NCBI GenBank assembly: GCA_965221555.1
Contig: OZ244895.1
Coordinates: 3,286,001 to 3,350,000 of the forward strand
Source of the DNA: JAJEAD01 sp965221555
Lineage (GTDB): Bacteria > Pseudomonadota > Gammaproteobacteria > HK1
Direction of reading: 5' to 3'
Length of the DNA: 64,000 nucleotides
Under the pieces are notes generated by a model. That model searched no databases, was not told where the DNA came from, and saw nothing but the letters and a program-made list of their open reading frames with translations. Below are positions 49,337-58,527 of the stretch, piece after piece. Within the stretch, counting starts at the first letter, position 1, and every line of letters begins with the position of its first letter. A program made the position numbers and the translations under genes.

Positions 49337-50635
49337 TCAGGAGGGCGGCTTCGCGCCCTCCCGGCGGAGCCAGTGCGCGGTGCCGTCGCGTGCGATCTCT
49401 TCGACCAGGGCCACCTCCCAGGTGAGATAATCGCGCATCGCCTGCTCGACCCCTTCGCTCCTCTCGTAGGGCTTGAGCACCCGTTCTTCCGGACTGGCCG
49501 GCGCCACCGCGCCGGGGTCCGGACCGCGCTCGAGCTCCCCCGCGGCCAGCGCGTTCTCGAGCACCGCCACCTCCCGTCCCCCCATCTGTTCGAGCCAGGA
49601 AGCGGTCATGGTGGCGCGGACGCCGTCGTCGTCCACCAGCACCACCCGCGCCCCGAGAACGGGGGCGAAGCCGTCGGTCTCCTGCACGAGCTGGCCGCCG
49701 GGGGCGGAGCGCGAGCCCGGCAGGTGTCCCGCCTCGTACTCCTCGGGGCTGCGCACATCGAATACGTAGAGAGTGCGCGCTTCGCGCTCCCGCCACCACG
49801 ATTGATATGTGGCGTGGTCGATGCGGCGCACCGCGAAGCGTTCGGCGACCCGGGCCGCGCCCGCTCTGGCCTTCTCCCGGCCGGCTTCGCTCAACGGGGG
49901 ATAGCGTTCGTCCGCGCCGAGAGCGAGCTCGAGGCCGGCGAGATGCCATCCCATGGTGCCGTTGCGCAGCGATACGACATTGGCGACCCCGGCGTTGATC
50001 AGGGACTGCGCGCCGATGATGCTCCGGGTGCGCCCGGCGCAGTTGACCACGATGCGCGTGTCGGGAGAGGGCCCGAAATCGTGCACGCGATAGGCGAGTT
50101 CGGCCCCGGGCACGCAGACCCCGCCCGGAATGCTGTGGGCGTGGTACTCGTCGAGGGGTCGGCTATCGAGGATCAGCACGTCCGCGCCCGAGTTCACCAG
50201 CGCGTCGAGTTCCCGCGCGGAGAGCGACGGCGTGCCTTCGACATGCTCGACATGCTCTCCGAAAGCCTTGCTCGGCACGTTGGTCCCGCTGAAGAGCACG
50301 CCACCGCCCGCCGCCCACGCCTGTATCCCGCCGTCGAGCACGCTCACGTCGCGGTAGCCGAGGGAGGCGAGACCGGCGGCCGCCCGCGCCGCGTCCCCGC
50401 CCCCGTCGTCGTCACACAGCACGGTGGGGACCGAGAGTCGGGGCAGCGCCCGCTTCGCCAGGGGCGTGAGGCGGGCCAGGGGCAGGTTGGCGGCGTAGAG
50501 GATATGGCCGGCGGCGTAGGCGAGAGCGTCCCGCACGTCGATGAGCGCGAGCTCCCCGGCGCCGAGGATGCGGTCGCGAAGCGCTTGCGCGGTGATGCGG
50601 GGGAAGGCGGTCGTCTCGGAGGAACCAGGGGACAT
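49337..50635 (-). CDS. Multidomain rhodanese-like sulfurtransferase
   Basis: This 432-residue protein has three rhodanese domains (about 12-112, 135-240 and 270-385) and a C-terminal segment of about 45 residues. Only the second has a full active-site loop, CAGRTRS with C199. The first has C74 in TVLCDDDGG, and the third has aspartate in place of cysteine. It has no signal peptide. The likely role is persulfide transfer, but the acceptor is unknown. In-frame sequence upstream of the ATG at 50635 is unrelated. Confidence 0.85.
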   Translation of the reverse strand: MSPGSSETTAFPRITAQALRDRILGAGELALIDVRDALAYAAGHILYAANLPLARLTPLAKRALPRLSVPTVLCDDDGGGDAARAAAGLASLGYRDVSVLDGGIQAWAAGGGVLFSGTNVPSKAFGEHVEHVEGTPSLSARELDALVNSGADVLILDSRPLDEYHAHSIPGGVCVPGAELAYRVHDFGPSPDTRIVVNCAGRTRSIIGAQSLINAGVANVVSLRNGTMGWHLAGLELALGADERYPPLSEAGREKARAGAARVAERFAVRRIDHATYQSWWREREARTLYVFDVRSPEEYEAGHLPGSRSAPGGQLVQETDGFAPVLGARVVLVDDDGVRATMTASWLEQMGGREVAVLENALAAGELERGPDPGAVAPASPEERVLKPYERSEGVEQAMRDYLTWEVALVEEIARDGTAHWLRREGAKPPS

Positions 50636-50765
50636 CGGATCGTCCGTGCCGGGTCCGAAGCGGCCGGCGCCAGCGGCGGAGTCTCCCACGCGCCGCTTCG
50701 CCGGTCCACCGGAACCCGGCGCCGCCCGGAGCGCGGCCACTTCTCGCATGTCGCCTCGACCCGGC

Positions 50766-50948
50766 AACCCCGGTGTTTCTTCGATGCCGGTAGCGCCGGG
50801 CGTCGGGACGCCGTGACATTGGGTCGCCGCGACCTGAAGACGCGCAAGGGCGAGCCGGAATCAGACGAAGCGGCGCGACGGAGTACGACCCGCAACGGCA
50901 AGCATGCTGGCGTCCGAGAACCAGGAAATCGGTGAGACGTTACGGGTA
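50766..50948 (+). mobile_element. Dispersed inverted-end element, copy E (diverged)
   Basis: This copy of about 183 bp is the most diverged near-complete one. The left end reads CCCCGGTGTTTCTTCGATGC and the right end CAGGAAATCGGTGAGACGTT before ACGGG. The middle has the same GACGCGCAAGGGCGAGCCGG variant as copy D. It lies between the divergent rhodanese and DUF3750 genes. Confidence 0.7.
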
Positions 50949-51075
50949 TAGGCGGAGCGCGGCCCGTGGTCCGCGCCGGGTATAGTAGGGCGATGCGGGA
51001 ACGCGCCGACATCGTTGCCGCCCGGGCGCGGGCAATCGGCGCCGATGGGGGACCGCCGCCACGGAGAATCGAGGC

Positions 51076-51819
51076 ATGGCCTGGCTGAAGGGATTCGGAG
51101 TGCTCGTCGCCCTGCTGGTGGCAGGCCCTCTGCTCGTGGTGTCGTGCGGAAAGGTCAAGCTCGGCGAAGACTGGCAGACGGCGGACCGATCGGGGACCGG
51201 GATCGCCCCCGATCCGGCGACCACCCGGGAAGCGGTGGTGCAGGTCTACGCCGCCCGCGCCTTCAACTGGCGGGGGATCTTCGCGGTCCATACCTGGATC
51301 GCGACCAAGCCCCGCGACGCGGACCACTACATGGTGCACCAGGTGGTGGGCTGGCGCGCTTACCGCAACCTGCCGGTGGTGGTGTCGTCGCGCGACGTTC
51401 CGGACCGCGCCTGGTTCGGCTATGTGCCCGAGATCGTCGCCGACCGGCGCGGCGCACATGCCGAGGTGCTCATTGAACCGATTGAACGGGCGGTGGCGAG
51501 CTATCCCTTCTCCCGCACCTATCGAGTCTGGCCCGGCCCCAACAGCAACACCTTCACCGCCCATGTTGGCCGGGAGGTCCCCGGGCTCGGGCTCGATCTC
51601 CCGGTCACCGCCATCGGCAAGGACTACCTCACCGGCGACGCGTTCTTCGACCGGGCGCCGAGCGGGGCCGGCTGGCAACTCTCGGTACGCGGTCTCGGCG
51701 GGGTGATCCTCGCCCCCCGGGAAGGGCTCGAGGTCAACATTCTGGGCTTGAGCCTGGGCGTGGTCCCGTACCCGCCCGCGATCAAGCTCCCCGGATTCGG
51801 TCGCATCGGGATGCGCTGA
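51076..51819 (+). CDS. DUF3750 family protein, possible lipoprotein
   Basis: This 247-residue protein matches DUF3750 by QVYAARAFNWRGIFAVHTWIA and the PGPNSNTFTAHVGREVP segments. A hydrophobic N-terminus ending VVSC at C24 fits a lipobox, so it may be a lipoprotein. The function is unknown. It is convergent with moaE, with only seven bases between the stops. Confidence 0.82.
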   Translation: MAWLKGFGVLVALLVAGPLLVVSCGKVKLGEDWQTADRSGTGIAPDPATTREAVVQVYAARAFNWRGIFAVHTWIATKPRDADHYMVHQVVGWRAYRNLPVVVSSRDVPDRAWFGYVPEIVADRRGAHAEVLIEPIERAVASYPFSRTYRVWPGPNSNTFTAHVGREVPGLGLDLPVTAIGKDYLTGDAFFDRAPSGAGWQLSVRGLGGVILAPREGLEVNILGLSLGVVPYPPAIKLPGFGRIGMR

Positions 51820-51826
51820 GCCCGCT

Positions 51827-52294
51827 TCAGTCCGCTGCGGGTTCGTCCCTCCAGCGCCGGGCCGCCCGTTCGTCGCTGACCCTTGACTCCACCCAGCGCT
51901 CGCCCCGCGGGGTCGATTCCTTCTTCCAGAAGGGGGCCCGGGTCTTGAGGTAGTCCATGATGAACTCGCAGGCGTGGAAGGCCTGGTGCCGGTGGGCCGC
52001 CGCGGTCACCACCAGGACGATCGCATCGCGAGGCTCGAGGCGCCCGACCCGGTGCACCACGCTCGCGTCGATCAGGGACCAGCGCTCCGTCGCCTCGTCG
52101 ACGATCGCTTCGATCGCGTTCTCGGTCATCCCCGGATAGTGCTCGAGCGTCATCTCTAGTACGTCGGCGCCGTCGTTCAGATCCCGCACCACGCCGACGA
52201 AACTCGCGACGGCTCCGATCCGGGCGCTGCTTTGGCGCAAGCCGTCGATCTCCGCGCCGGCGTCGAAGGCCTCGCTCTGGATGCGTACCCGCAC
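51827..52294 (-). CDS. moaE: MoaE, molybdopterin synthase catalytic subunit
   Basis: This 155-residue protein has the MoaE core: GAVASFVGVVRDLNDG, LEHYPGMTE, HRVGRLEPRD, HRHQAF and the catalytic KTRAPFWKKE lysine segment. I chose the GTG at 52294 because GGGAGG lies six bases upstream; a TTG at 52315 is also in frame. The small subunit moaD is not adjacent. It probably belongs with moeA upstream. Confidence 0.94.
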   Translation of the reverse strand: MRVRIQSEAFDAGAEIDGLRQSSARIGAVASFVGVVRDLNDGADVLEMTLEHYPGMTENAIEAIVDEATERWSLIDASVVHRVGRLEPRDAIVLVVTAAAHRHQAFHACEFIMDYLKTRAPFWKKESTPRGERWVESRVSDERAARRWRDEPAAD

Positions 52295-52503
52295 TACGAC
52301 CCTCCCGTCTCTCAAGAGCGCCCGCGGGCGCGTGCGGGCTTGCTGGTTGCCTTGCCGATCATCGCAACCTCACCACGCCCGCGGAGTGGGCACGCGGAGG
52401 GCGTCGCGACCGCACACCCGCGGGAGCGTCGACCGACGCGGGAGTCGCGACACGCACCCCCGGTGGCGCCGCTCCCCACCCGAGTCTGCGACCTCTGCCA
52501 CGT

Positions 52504-53754
52504 TCACGCCAGCAGGTCGGTGAAGGAGTAGTAGGCCACCGGATCGCCCGGGCGAATCACCGCGCCCTCGGGAATGTCCACGAGGCCGTCCGCCCATACC
52601 GCCGAAGTCAGCACGTCGGAGCCCTGCTTGGGAAAGATCTCGGCACGGTGCCCCGTGCCGTCCTCGCAACGCAGGCGGGCCCGGACGAACTCCCGGCGCT
52701 CGCCCGGCCGGGGCCGGGAGAACGCGGCGCGCACCCGCAAGGGCCGGGGAAGCACTTCGCGCACCCCCTGCCGCTTGAGGATGAAGGGCCGCACGAAGAG
52801 GCAGAAGCCCACCAGGGTCGAGACCGGGTTGCCGGGCAGGCCGATGAAGTCGGCGTCGGCGATGCGCCCGTAAGCGAGCGGTTTCCCGGGCTTGACCGCC
52901 ACTTTCCACATCTCGAGCCTCCCGGTGTGCTCGAGCGCCGCGCGCACGTGGTCCTCCTCCCCCACCGACATGCCCCCACTGCCGACCACGAGGTCCGCCC
53001 TCCCGGCCGCCTCGCGCAGGGCGTCTCGGGTCGCCCGCGGGGTGTCGGCCACCAGCCCGACATCGATCGACTCGCACCCGAGCGCATCGAGAAGGCCGAG
53101 CAGGGTGTAGCGGTTCGAGTTGAAGATGGCCCCGGGACCGAGAGGCTGGCCGGGGGCGACCAGCTCGTCGCCGCTGGAGAAGATCGCGACCCGCAGGCGG
53201 CGATGGACCGGCAGCGCGGCAAGCCCGACGCTGGCCGCGAGTCCCAGCTCCTGAGGGCGCAGACGCGCACCCTCGGCCAGGACCTCGGCGCCCGCCTCGA
53301 TGTCGTTGGCCCGGGGCCGCACATTCGCGCCGGGCTCGATCGGCCCGTCGAGCCGGACCGTGTCGCCGTCGCGGACACAGTTCTCCTGTATGACCACCGC
53401 ATCCGCCCCGTCGGGCAGCGGGGCCCCGGTGAAGATGCGCGCCGCCTCGCCGGGGCCGAGCGCGACCGGGGTCTGCCCCGCCGCGATCCGCTGGGCGACC
53501 GGCAGGCGGTGCGCGCCGGGGGAGGCGACATCGGCGCTGCGCACCGCATAGCCGTCCATCGAGCTGTTCGCGTAACGGGGAACGTCGATGCGCGCGACCT
53601 GCGAACGGGCGAGCACCCGTCCTCGCGCGAGAGCGAGCTCGACCTCCTCCGTCTCGGTCACGACGCGCGCGCGCGCAAGGAGAAACCCGAGCGCCTGCTC
53701 CACCGTGACGAGCGCGGCGGGAGTACCGCTTGCGCGCGCGGAGGCGGCCTTCAT
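52504..53754 (-). CDS. moeA: MoeA, molybdopterin molybdotransferase
   Basis: This 416-residue enzyme inserts molybdate into adenylylated molybdopterin. The family segments DVPRYANSSMDGYAVRS, IFTGAPLPDGADAVV, the GDEL loop and GLPGNPVST are present. The ATG at 53754 is preferred over in-frame upstream codons and has GGAGG upstream. moaE lies 209 bases downstream on the same strand; the gap holds nothing I recognise. Confidence 0.94.
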   Translation of the reverse strand: MKAASARASGTPAALVTVEQALGFLLARARVVTETEEVELALARGRVLARSQVARIDVPRYANSSMDGYAVRSADVASPGAHRLPVAQRIAAGQTPVALGPGEAARIFTGAPLPDGADAVVIQENCVRDGDTVRLDGPIEPGANVRPRANDIEAGAEVLAEGARLRPQELGLAASVGLAALPVHRRLRVAIFSSGDELVAPGQPLGPGAIFNSNRYTLLGLLDALGCESIDVGLVADTPRATRDALREAAGRADLVVGSGGMSVGEEDHVRAALEHTGRLEMWKVAVKPGKPLAYGRIADADFIGLPGNPVSTLVGFCLFVRPFILKRQGVREVLPRPLRVRAAFSRPRPGERREFVRARLRCEDGTGHRAEIFPKQGSDVLTSAVWADGLVDIPEGAVIRPGDPVAYYSFTDLLA

Positions 53755-53844
53755 CGCCCGGTCGCCTCCGGCGTTCCCCCTGCCCGGCAATCTTCGAATT
53801 CGCGCACTGCGCCCGCATTATGGATACGTATCGGGAAAAGTGCG

Positions 53845-54840
53845 ATGTTCCCGTGCATGCAAGCTTCCGGCCATCTCGGCGTGCTGATCAGCAATCTCGG
53901 TACGCCCGATGCGCCCGACACCGCCTCGGTACGGCGCTATCTGCGCGAGTTTCTGTCCGACCCGAAAGTCATCCAGTTGCCGAGGTGGCTGTGGCTGCCG
54001 ATCCTGTACGGGGCGATTCTGCCCTTCCGGGCGCCGCGTTCCGCCCACGCGTATCGTGCGGTGTGGACCGAGCACGGCTCTCCCCTCGCGGTGCACTCCG
54101 AACGTCAGCGCGCGGCCCTTGCGCGCACGCTCAACGCGCGGCGCGGCGCCCCGGTGAGCGTGGCGCTCGGCATGCGCTATGGGCGGCCATCGATTGCGGA
54201 CGCGCTCGACCGCCTGCGCCGGGCGGGGAGCGACGAGCTGGTGGTGCTGCCGCTCTATCCGCAACGCTCGGAGACGACGACCGGCTCCACCGAAGCCGCG
54301 CTGCTCCAGGCGCTCCACGCAAGCGGTTGGTCGGTGGCGCCGCGATTCGTCGAGGACTATCACCTGCACCCCGCCTATCTCGCCGCCCTGGCGGAGAGCG
54401 TGCGCGAGCGCTGGGCCGAGGGCGGCCGGGCCGAGCGCCTGCTCTTCTCCTTCCACGGACTGCCCAGGCGCTACTGCGAGCGGGGCGGCGACCCCTACGC
54501 GCAACAGTGCCACGCCACCGCCCGGAAGCTGGCGGAAGTGCTGGAATGCGAGCCGACGCGGTGGGCGATCGCGTTTCAGTCCCGGGTGGGCCGGGGCGAG
54601 TGGCTGCGCCCCTACACCGATGAGCTCCTGGTGGAGTGGGGGCGCCACGGCGTCGGCCACGTACAGGTACTCTGCCCCGGCTTCGCCGCCGACTGCCTGG
54701 AGACGCTGGAGGAGATCGCGATGGGAGAAGCGGCTCGATTTCGCGAGGCGGGCGGGGGGCGCCTGGAGTACATCCCCGCTCTCAACGAACGCCCGCGACA
54801 CATCGAGGCGCTCGCGGAGCTGGTGGCGGGGGCTCATTGA
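53845..54840 (+). CDS. hemH: HemH, ferrochelatase
   Basis: This 331-residue enzyme inserts iron into protoporphyrin IX. NLGTPDAPD near the start and the signature SFHGLPRRYCERGGDPY with the catalytic histidine are present, as is a C-terminal EEIAMGEA region. The long frame upstream is unrelated. A second ATG at 53857 is possible. It is divergent from moeA, with a gap of 90 bases. Confidence 0.94.
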   Translation: MFPCMQASGHLGVLISNLGTPDAPDTASVRRYLREFLSDPKVIQLPRWLWLPILYGAILPFRAPRSAHAYRAVWTEHGSPLAVHSERQRAALARTLNARRGAPVSVALGMRYGRPSIADALDRLRRAGSDELVVLPLYPQRSETTTGSTEAALLQALHASGWSVAPRFVEDYHLHPAYLAALAESVRERWAEGGRAERLLFSFHGLPRRYCERGGDPYAQQCHATARKLAEVLECEPTRWAIAFQSRVGRGEWLRPYTDELLVEWGRHGVGHVQVLCPGFAADCLETLEEIAMGEAARFREAGGGRLEYIPALNERPRHIEALAELVAGAH

Positions 54841-54922
54841 AGCGCCGGTACCTTATGTGCGATCTTTTCCGATTCTGGATTCCCCCCCAACCGCGCAGCG
54901 GAGACCAAGCAGGAAACCGGCG

Positions 54923-57181
54923 GTGAAGAACGCCTCGCAGTACGGCCGGCGGGCTCCCGGCCTTCGGTGCGCGCTCCTGGCAGCGCTCGGGCTCGCCCTC
55001 GCCTCCCCGCCCACGGCCGCCCTCCAGTGGGAGCAGTGCGGCCCTCTGGCCTGGCCGCAAGCTCCGACTCCGCTGGCGGAGGTGGAAGCGGGTGAGGCGG
55101 AGACGGTGCACGTCGAATCCGACGACGCCGATTTCTCCGAGGCGGGCACTTCGCGCCTGAGCGGCAACGTGCACCTGCAACGCGGCTCTCGCCATCTGCT
55201 GGCGGAGCAACTGGTGTACGAGCAGGAGACGGAAGAGGCGCGGGCCGAGGACAATGTCCGGCTATGGGCCGATGACCTGTATCTCGAAGCCGACAAGGCG
55301 GTGATCGGTCTCGCCGACGAGAGCGCCGTCGCCGAGCGCGCCCGCTTCATTCTGCGCGACGCCCACGCCCGGGGCGGGGCGGAACGGGTATCGCTCGAGG
55401 GCCGCAACCTCGCGCTGATCGAAGACGGGCATTACACCACCTGCGATCCGGACGACGAGGTGTGGGTGCTCGAAGCGGGAGAGGTCGAGATCGACCAGGT
55501 GGCGCAAAGCGGCGTCGCCCGGGACGTGTGGATCAGGATCCATGGCGTGCCCGTCTTCTACGCTCCCATGCTCAGCTTCCCCTTGAGCGACGAGCGCAAG
55601 TCCGGGTTGCTCCCGCCCACCTTCGGGGTCTCGGATGCGAGCGGACCCGAGCTCGGCCTCTCCTACTACATGAACCTCGCGCCAAACCGGGATGCGACGC
55701 TGGGCGCGCGCTGGCTGCGGGATCGCGGCCTCCTCGCAACGGGTGAGTACCGGTACCTGGCGCCCTGGGGCCGGGGGCGGCTCCACGGCGAGTACATCCC
55801 CGAGGATCGCGAGTACGACGGGGACCGGGGAGCGCTCGGCTTGCGGCATCTCGGCGCCTTCGCGTCCCGGTGGAGCGCCGATATCGATTACTACCGGACC
55901 TCCGATACGCAGTACCTCGACGACTTCGGCGCCGGGTTTGGCGCGTCGTCGCGCTCCCACCTCCCCCAGCGCGCCGACCTCTCGTACGCGGGATCGTGGT
56001 TCTGGATAAGAGGCCGCGTCCAGGACTATCAGACCCTCCACGATCTCGCGTCGCAGGATCTCCCCTACGCCCGCCTGCCCCAGATTCTCGCGAAGACCCG
56101 GCTGCCCGAACGCAACCGGCGGCTCAACTTCGCGGGCGAGATGGAGTTCGCACGCTTCGAGCGAAACCACGGCGTCACCGGCGACCGGATCGATCTGCGC
56201 ACGTCCATTCACTTTCCGATGCGCAGCCCTTCCCGCTTCCTGGTACCCAGGCTCGGACTGCGCATCACCCACTACGACTTGTCCGGTACCGATCCCGGCG
56301 CCGACGACAACCCGTCCCGGCTGCTTCCCACCTTCAGCGTGGACAGCGGCCTCATGTACGAGCGCGAGATCGCGTTCGCCTCGCAGGATCTGGTGCAGAC
56401 GCTGGAGCCCCGCGCCTATTACCTGCTGGTCCCGTCCACCGGGCAGGACGATCAGCCCCTCTTCGACACCGGATACGCAAGCCCCGACTTCTCCTCGCTG
56501 TTTCGCGAGAACCGGTTCAACGGCGCGGACCGGGTCGGTGATGCCCACCGGCTCACGCTCGCGCTGACCAGCCGCCTGCTCTCACCGACCCGGGGGACGG
56601 AGCTCGCGCGCGCCAGCATCGGCCAGATGTACCACTTCCGCGACCGGGACGTGACCCTGGACGCCATCGGTCCCGACGACGATTCCGTCTCGGACTTCGT
56701 CGCCGAGGCCGAAGTGGAGGCGCTTCGTCCCTTCCGCCTGCGCACCGCGCTGCACTTCAACCTCGACGACGGCCGGTCCAACAAGCTGAGCGCCGGGCTG
56801 CACTACCAGCCCGACTCCCGCCGGGTGGCCAGTGCCGCGTATCGCTATCTGAGAGCCGATCCCCGGCGCGAGCACGACGAGCTCTCTCAGGTGGACCTCT
56901 CCCTGGCGTGGCCGGTGGGGCGCGGCTGGCGGGCCATCGGCCGGCTGAACTACGACATCGGCGAGGGGCGCAACCTCGAGTCCTTCGCGGGGCTCGAGCA
57001 CGACGGCTGCTGCATCGCACTTCGCGCGATGGTGGGCCGGCACCTGAGCGGTCGCGACGGCGACTACACCAACGCCGTGTTCCTGAACTTCGAGTTGAAG
57101 GGACTGGGCGGGACCGGCACCGGTTCGGCCGGCGGCGCGCTGCGAGGTATCTCCGGGTACGACGCCCCGTCCGAGCCGTGA
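54923..57181 (+). CDS. lptD: LptD, LPS-assembly outer-membrane protein
   Basis: This 752-residue protein starts at a GTG with AGGA upstream and has a signal peptide cleaved near residue 33. An N-terminal jellyroll (LptA-like, about 60-200) is followed by a large beta-barrel ending in a membrane-strand segment. LptD inserts LPS into the outer leaflet. The gene overlaps surA by four bases, the usual lptD-surA order. The disulfide cysteines of E. coli LptD appear only partly conserved. Confidence 0.93.
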   Translation: MKNASQYGRRAPGLRCALLAALGLALASPPTAALQWEQCGPLAWPQAPTPLAEVEAGEAETVHVESDDADFSEAGTSRLSGNVHLQRGSRHLLAEQLVYEQETEEARAEDNVRLWADDLYLEADKAVIGLADESAVAERARFILRDAHARGGAERVSLEGRNLALIEDGHYTTCDPDDEVWVLEAGEVEIDQVAQSGVARDVWIRIHGVPVFYAPMLSFPLSDERKSGLLPPTFGVSDASGPELGLSYYMNLAPNRDATLGARWLRDRGLLATGEYRYLAPWGRGRLHGEYIPEDREYDGDRGALGLRHLGAFASRWSADIDYYRTSDTQYLDDFGAGFGASSRSHLPQRADLSYAGSWFWIRGRVQDYQTLHDLASQDLPYARLPQILAKTRLPERNRRLNFAGEMEFARFERNHGVTGDRIDLRTSIHFPMRSPSRFLVPRLGLRITHYDLSGTDPGADDNPSRLLPTFSVDSGLMYEREIAFASQDLVQTLEPRAYYLLVPSTGQDDQPLFDTGYASPDFSSLFRENRFNGADRVGDAHRLTLALTSRLLSPTRGTELARASIGQMYHFRDRDVTLDAIGPDDDSVSDFVAEAEVEALRPFRLRTALHFNLDDGRSNKLSAGLHYQPDSRRVASAAYRYLRADPRREHDELSQVDLSLAWPVGRGWRAIGRLNYDIGEGRNLESFAGLEHDGCCIALRAMVGRHLSGRDGDYTNAVFLNFELKGLGGTGTGSAGGALRGISGYDAPSEP

Positions 57182-58506
57182 GTCCGTTCTCGCGCCAGCG
57201 CCCGCCGCGGCGGCTCCGCCTCGCCATCCTGTTCGCGGCGTTCTCGGGCTTCCTGCCCCTCCTCCCGGCCGCGGCCCAGGGGATCGTCGATCTCGATCGC
57301 ATCGTCGCCGTCGTCAACGACGACGTCATCATGGACAGCGAGCTTGCCGCGCGCACGGACCTGATCCGCAACGGCCTGGAGGCGGCGGGCACGCCGGCTC
57401 CGCCTCGCGACGTGCTCGCCCGTCAGGTGCTCGAGCGTCTCATCGTCGATCGCATCCAGCTCCAGCTCGCGCGGGAGTACGACTTTCGGATCGATGACGA
57501 AGCGCTCAACCGCGCGATGGCCGATCTCGCGCGCCGGAACGATCTCTCGCTTGCCGAGTTCAACGAGATCATGGTGCGAGACGGCTACGATCTCGACAAG
57601 CTGCGCGAGGAGCTCGGGCAGGAGCTGCTCGTGGCGCAGGTGCAGCAACGCTTCGTCGGCGATCGGGTGGCGGTGTCCGCCCGCGACATCGACGACTACC
57701 TGGCCACGGTGGACAAGCAGAGCGGCGGCACGCGCGAGTACCGGCTCGGACACATCCTCGTCGCGGTGCCGGAAGGCGCGTCCGCGGAGGAGATCGCCAA
57801 GGCCCGCGAAGAAGCGCTCGCGCTGCTCGAGGAGCTGCGCGCCGGGCTCGATTTCGCCGAAGCCGCGGTGACTCACTCGGACGCGCAACAGGCGCTGGAG
57901 GGCGGCGATCTCGGCTGGCGCGGGGCGAACGAGCTTCCCACCCTGTTCGCGGACATCGTGCCCACCCTGTCTCGCGGCGAAGTCTCGGAGCCGCTGCGCA
58001 GCCCGAGCGGATTCCACCTCGTCAAGGTCGCGGACGTTCGCAGCGGCAAGCCCCATGTCCTCATCCAGGCGCGCGCCCGGCACATCCTCTTGCGGCCCAA
58101 CGAAGTGGTGAGCGAAGCCGATGCGCGCGCGCGCCTCGCGCAACTGCGCGAACGCATCGAGAACGGCGCCGACTTCGCCGAGCTCGCCCGCGCCCACTCC
58201 GACGACACCGGCAATGCCGCAATGGGCGGAGACCTCGGATGGACGGGACCCGGCGATCTCCCTCCCGCGATTCAGGCCGTGGTGGAAACACTGGAGGAAT
58301 CCGAGGTCAGCGCCCCCTTCGAGAGCGATCGCGGATGGCACATCCTCCAGGTGGTGGAGCGCCGCACCTACGACGGCACCGAGGAAGTGCGCCGCGCCAA
58401 CGCGGTCCGGGCGATCCGCGGGCGCAAGTTCGAGGAAGAGCTCCAGACCTGGATCCGTCAGATCCGGGAAGAAGCCTATGTCGAGTACCGGGTCGACGAT
58501 GGGTGA
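57178..58506 (+). CDS. surA: SurA, periplasmic peptidyl-prolyl isomerase and chaperone
   Basis: This 442-residue protein has a signal peptide (cleaved near residue 34), a SurA N-terminal chaperone domain (about 35-165) and two parvulin domains (about 170-275 and 285-385; REYRLGHILVAVP and ARARHILLRPNE). It escorts outer-membrane proteins including LptD. The GTG start overlaps the lptD stop (GTGA). The pdxA gene that usually follows is absent. Confidence 0.94.
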   Translation: MSPFSRQRPPRRLRLAILFAAFSGFLPLLPAAAQGIVDLDRIVAVVNDDVIMDSELAARTDLIRNGLEAAGTPAPPRDVLARQVLERLIVDRIQLQLAREYDFRIDDEALNRAMADLARRNDLSLAEFNEIMVRDGYDLDKLREELGQELLVAQVQQRFVGDRVAVSARDIDDYLATVDKQSGGTREYRLGHILVAVPEGASAEEIAKAREEALALLEELRAGLDFAEAAVTHSDAQQALEGGDLGWRGANELPTLFADIVPTLSRGEVSEPLRSPSGFHLVKVADVRSGKPHVLIQARARHILLRPNEVVSEADARARLAQLRERIENGADFAELARAHSDDTGNAAMGGDLGWTGPGDLPPAIQAVVETLEESEVSAPFESDRGWHILQVVERRTYDGTEEVRRANAVRAIRGRKFEEELQTWIRQIREEAYVEYRVDDG

Positions 58507-58527
58507 GCCGCCGCTTCGCGGCAGGGG

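Noticed and set aside
52316..52503. A possible moaD gene between moeA and moaE
   Set aside because: I translated the region and found no ubiquitin-like fold or terminal GG; there is no MoaD here.
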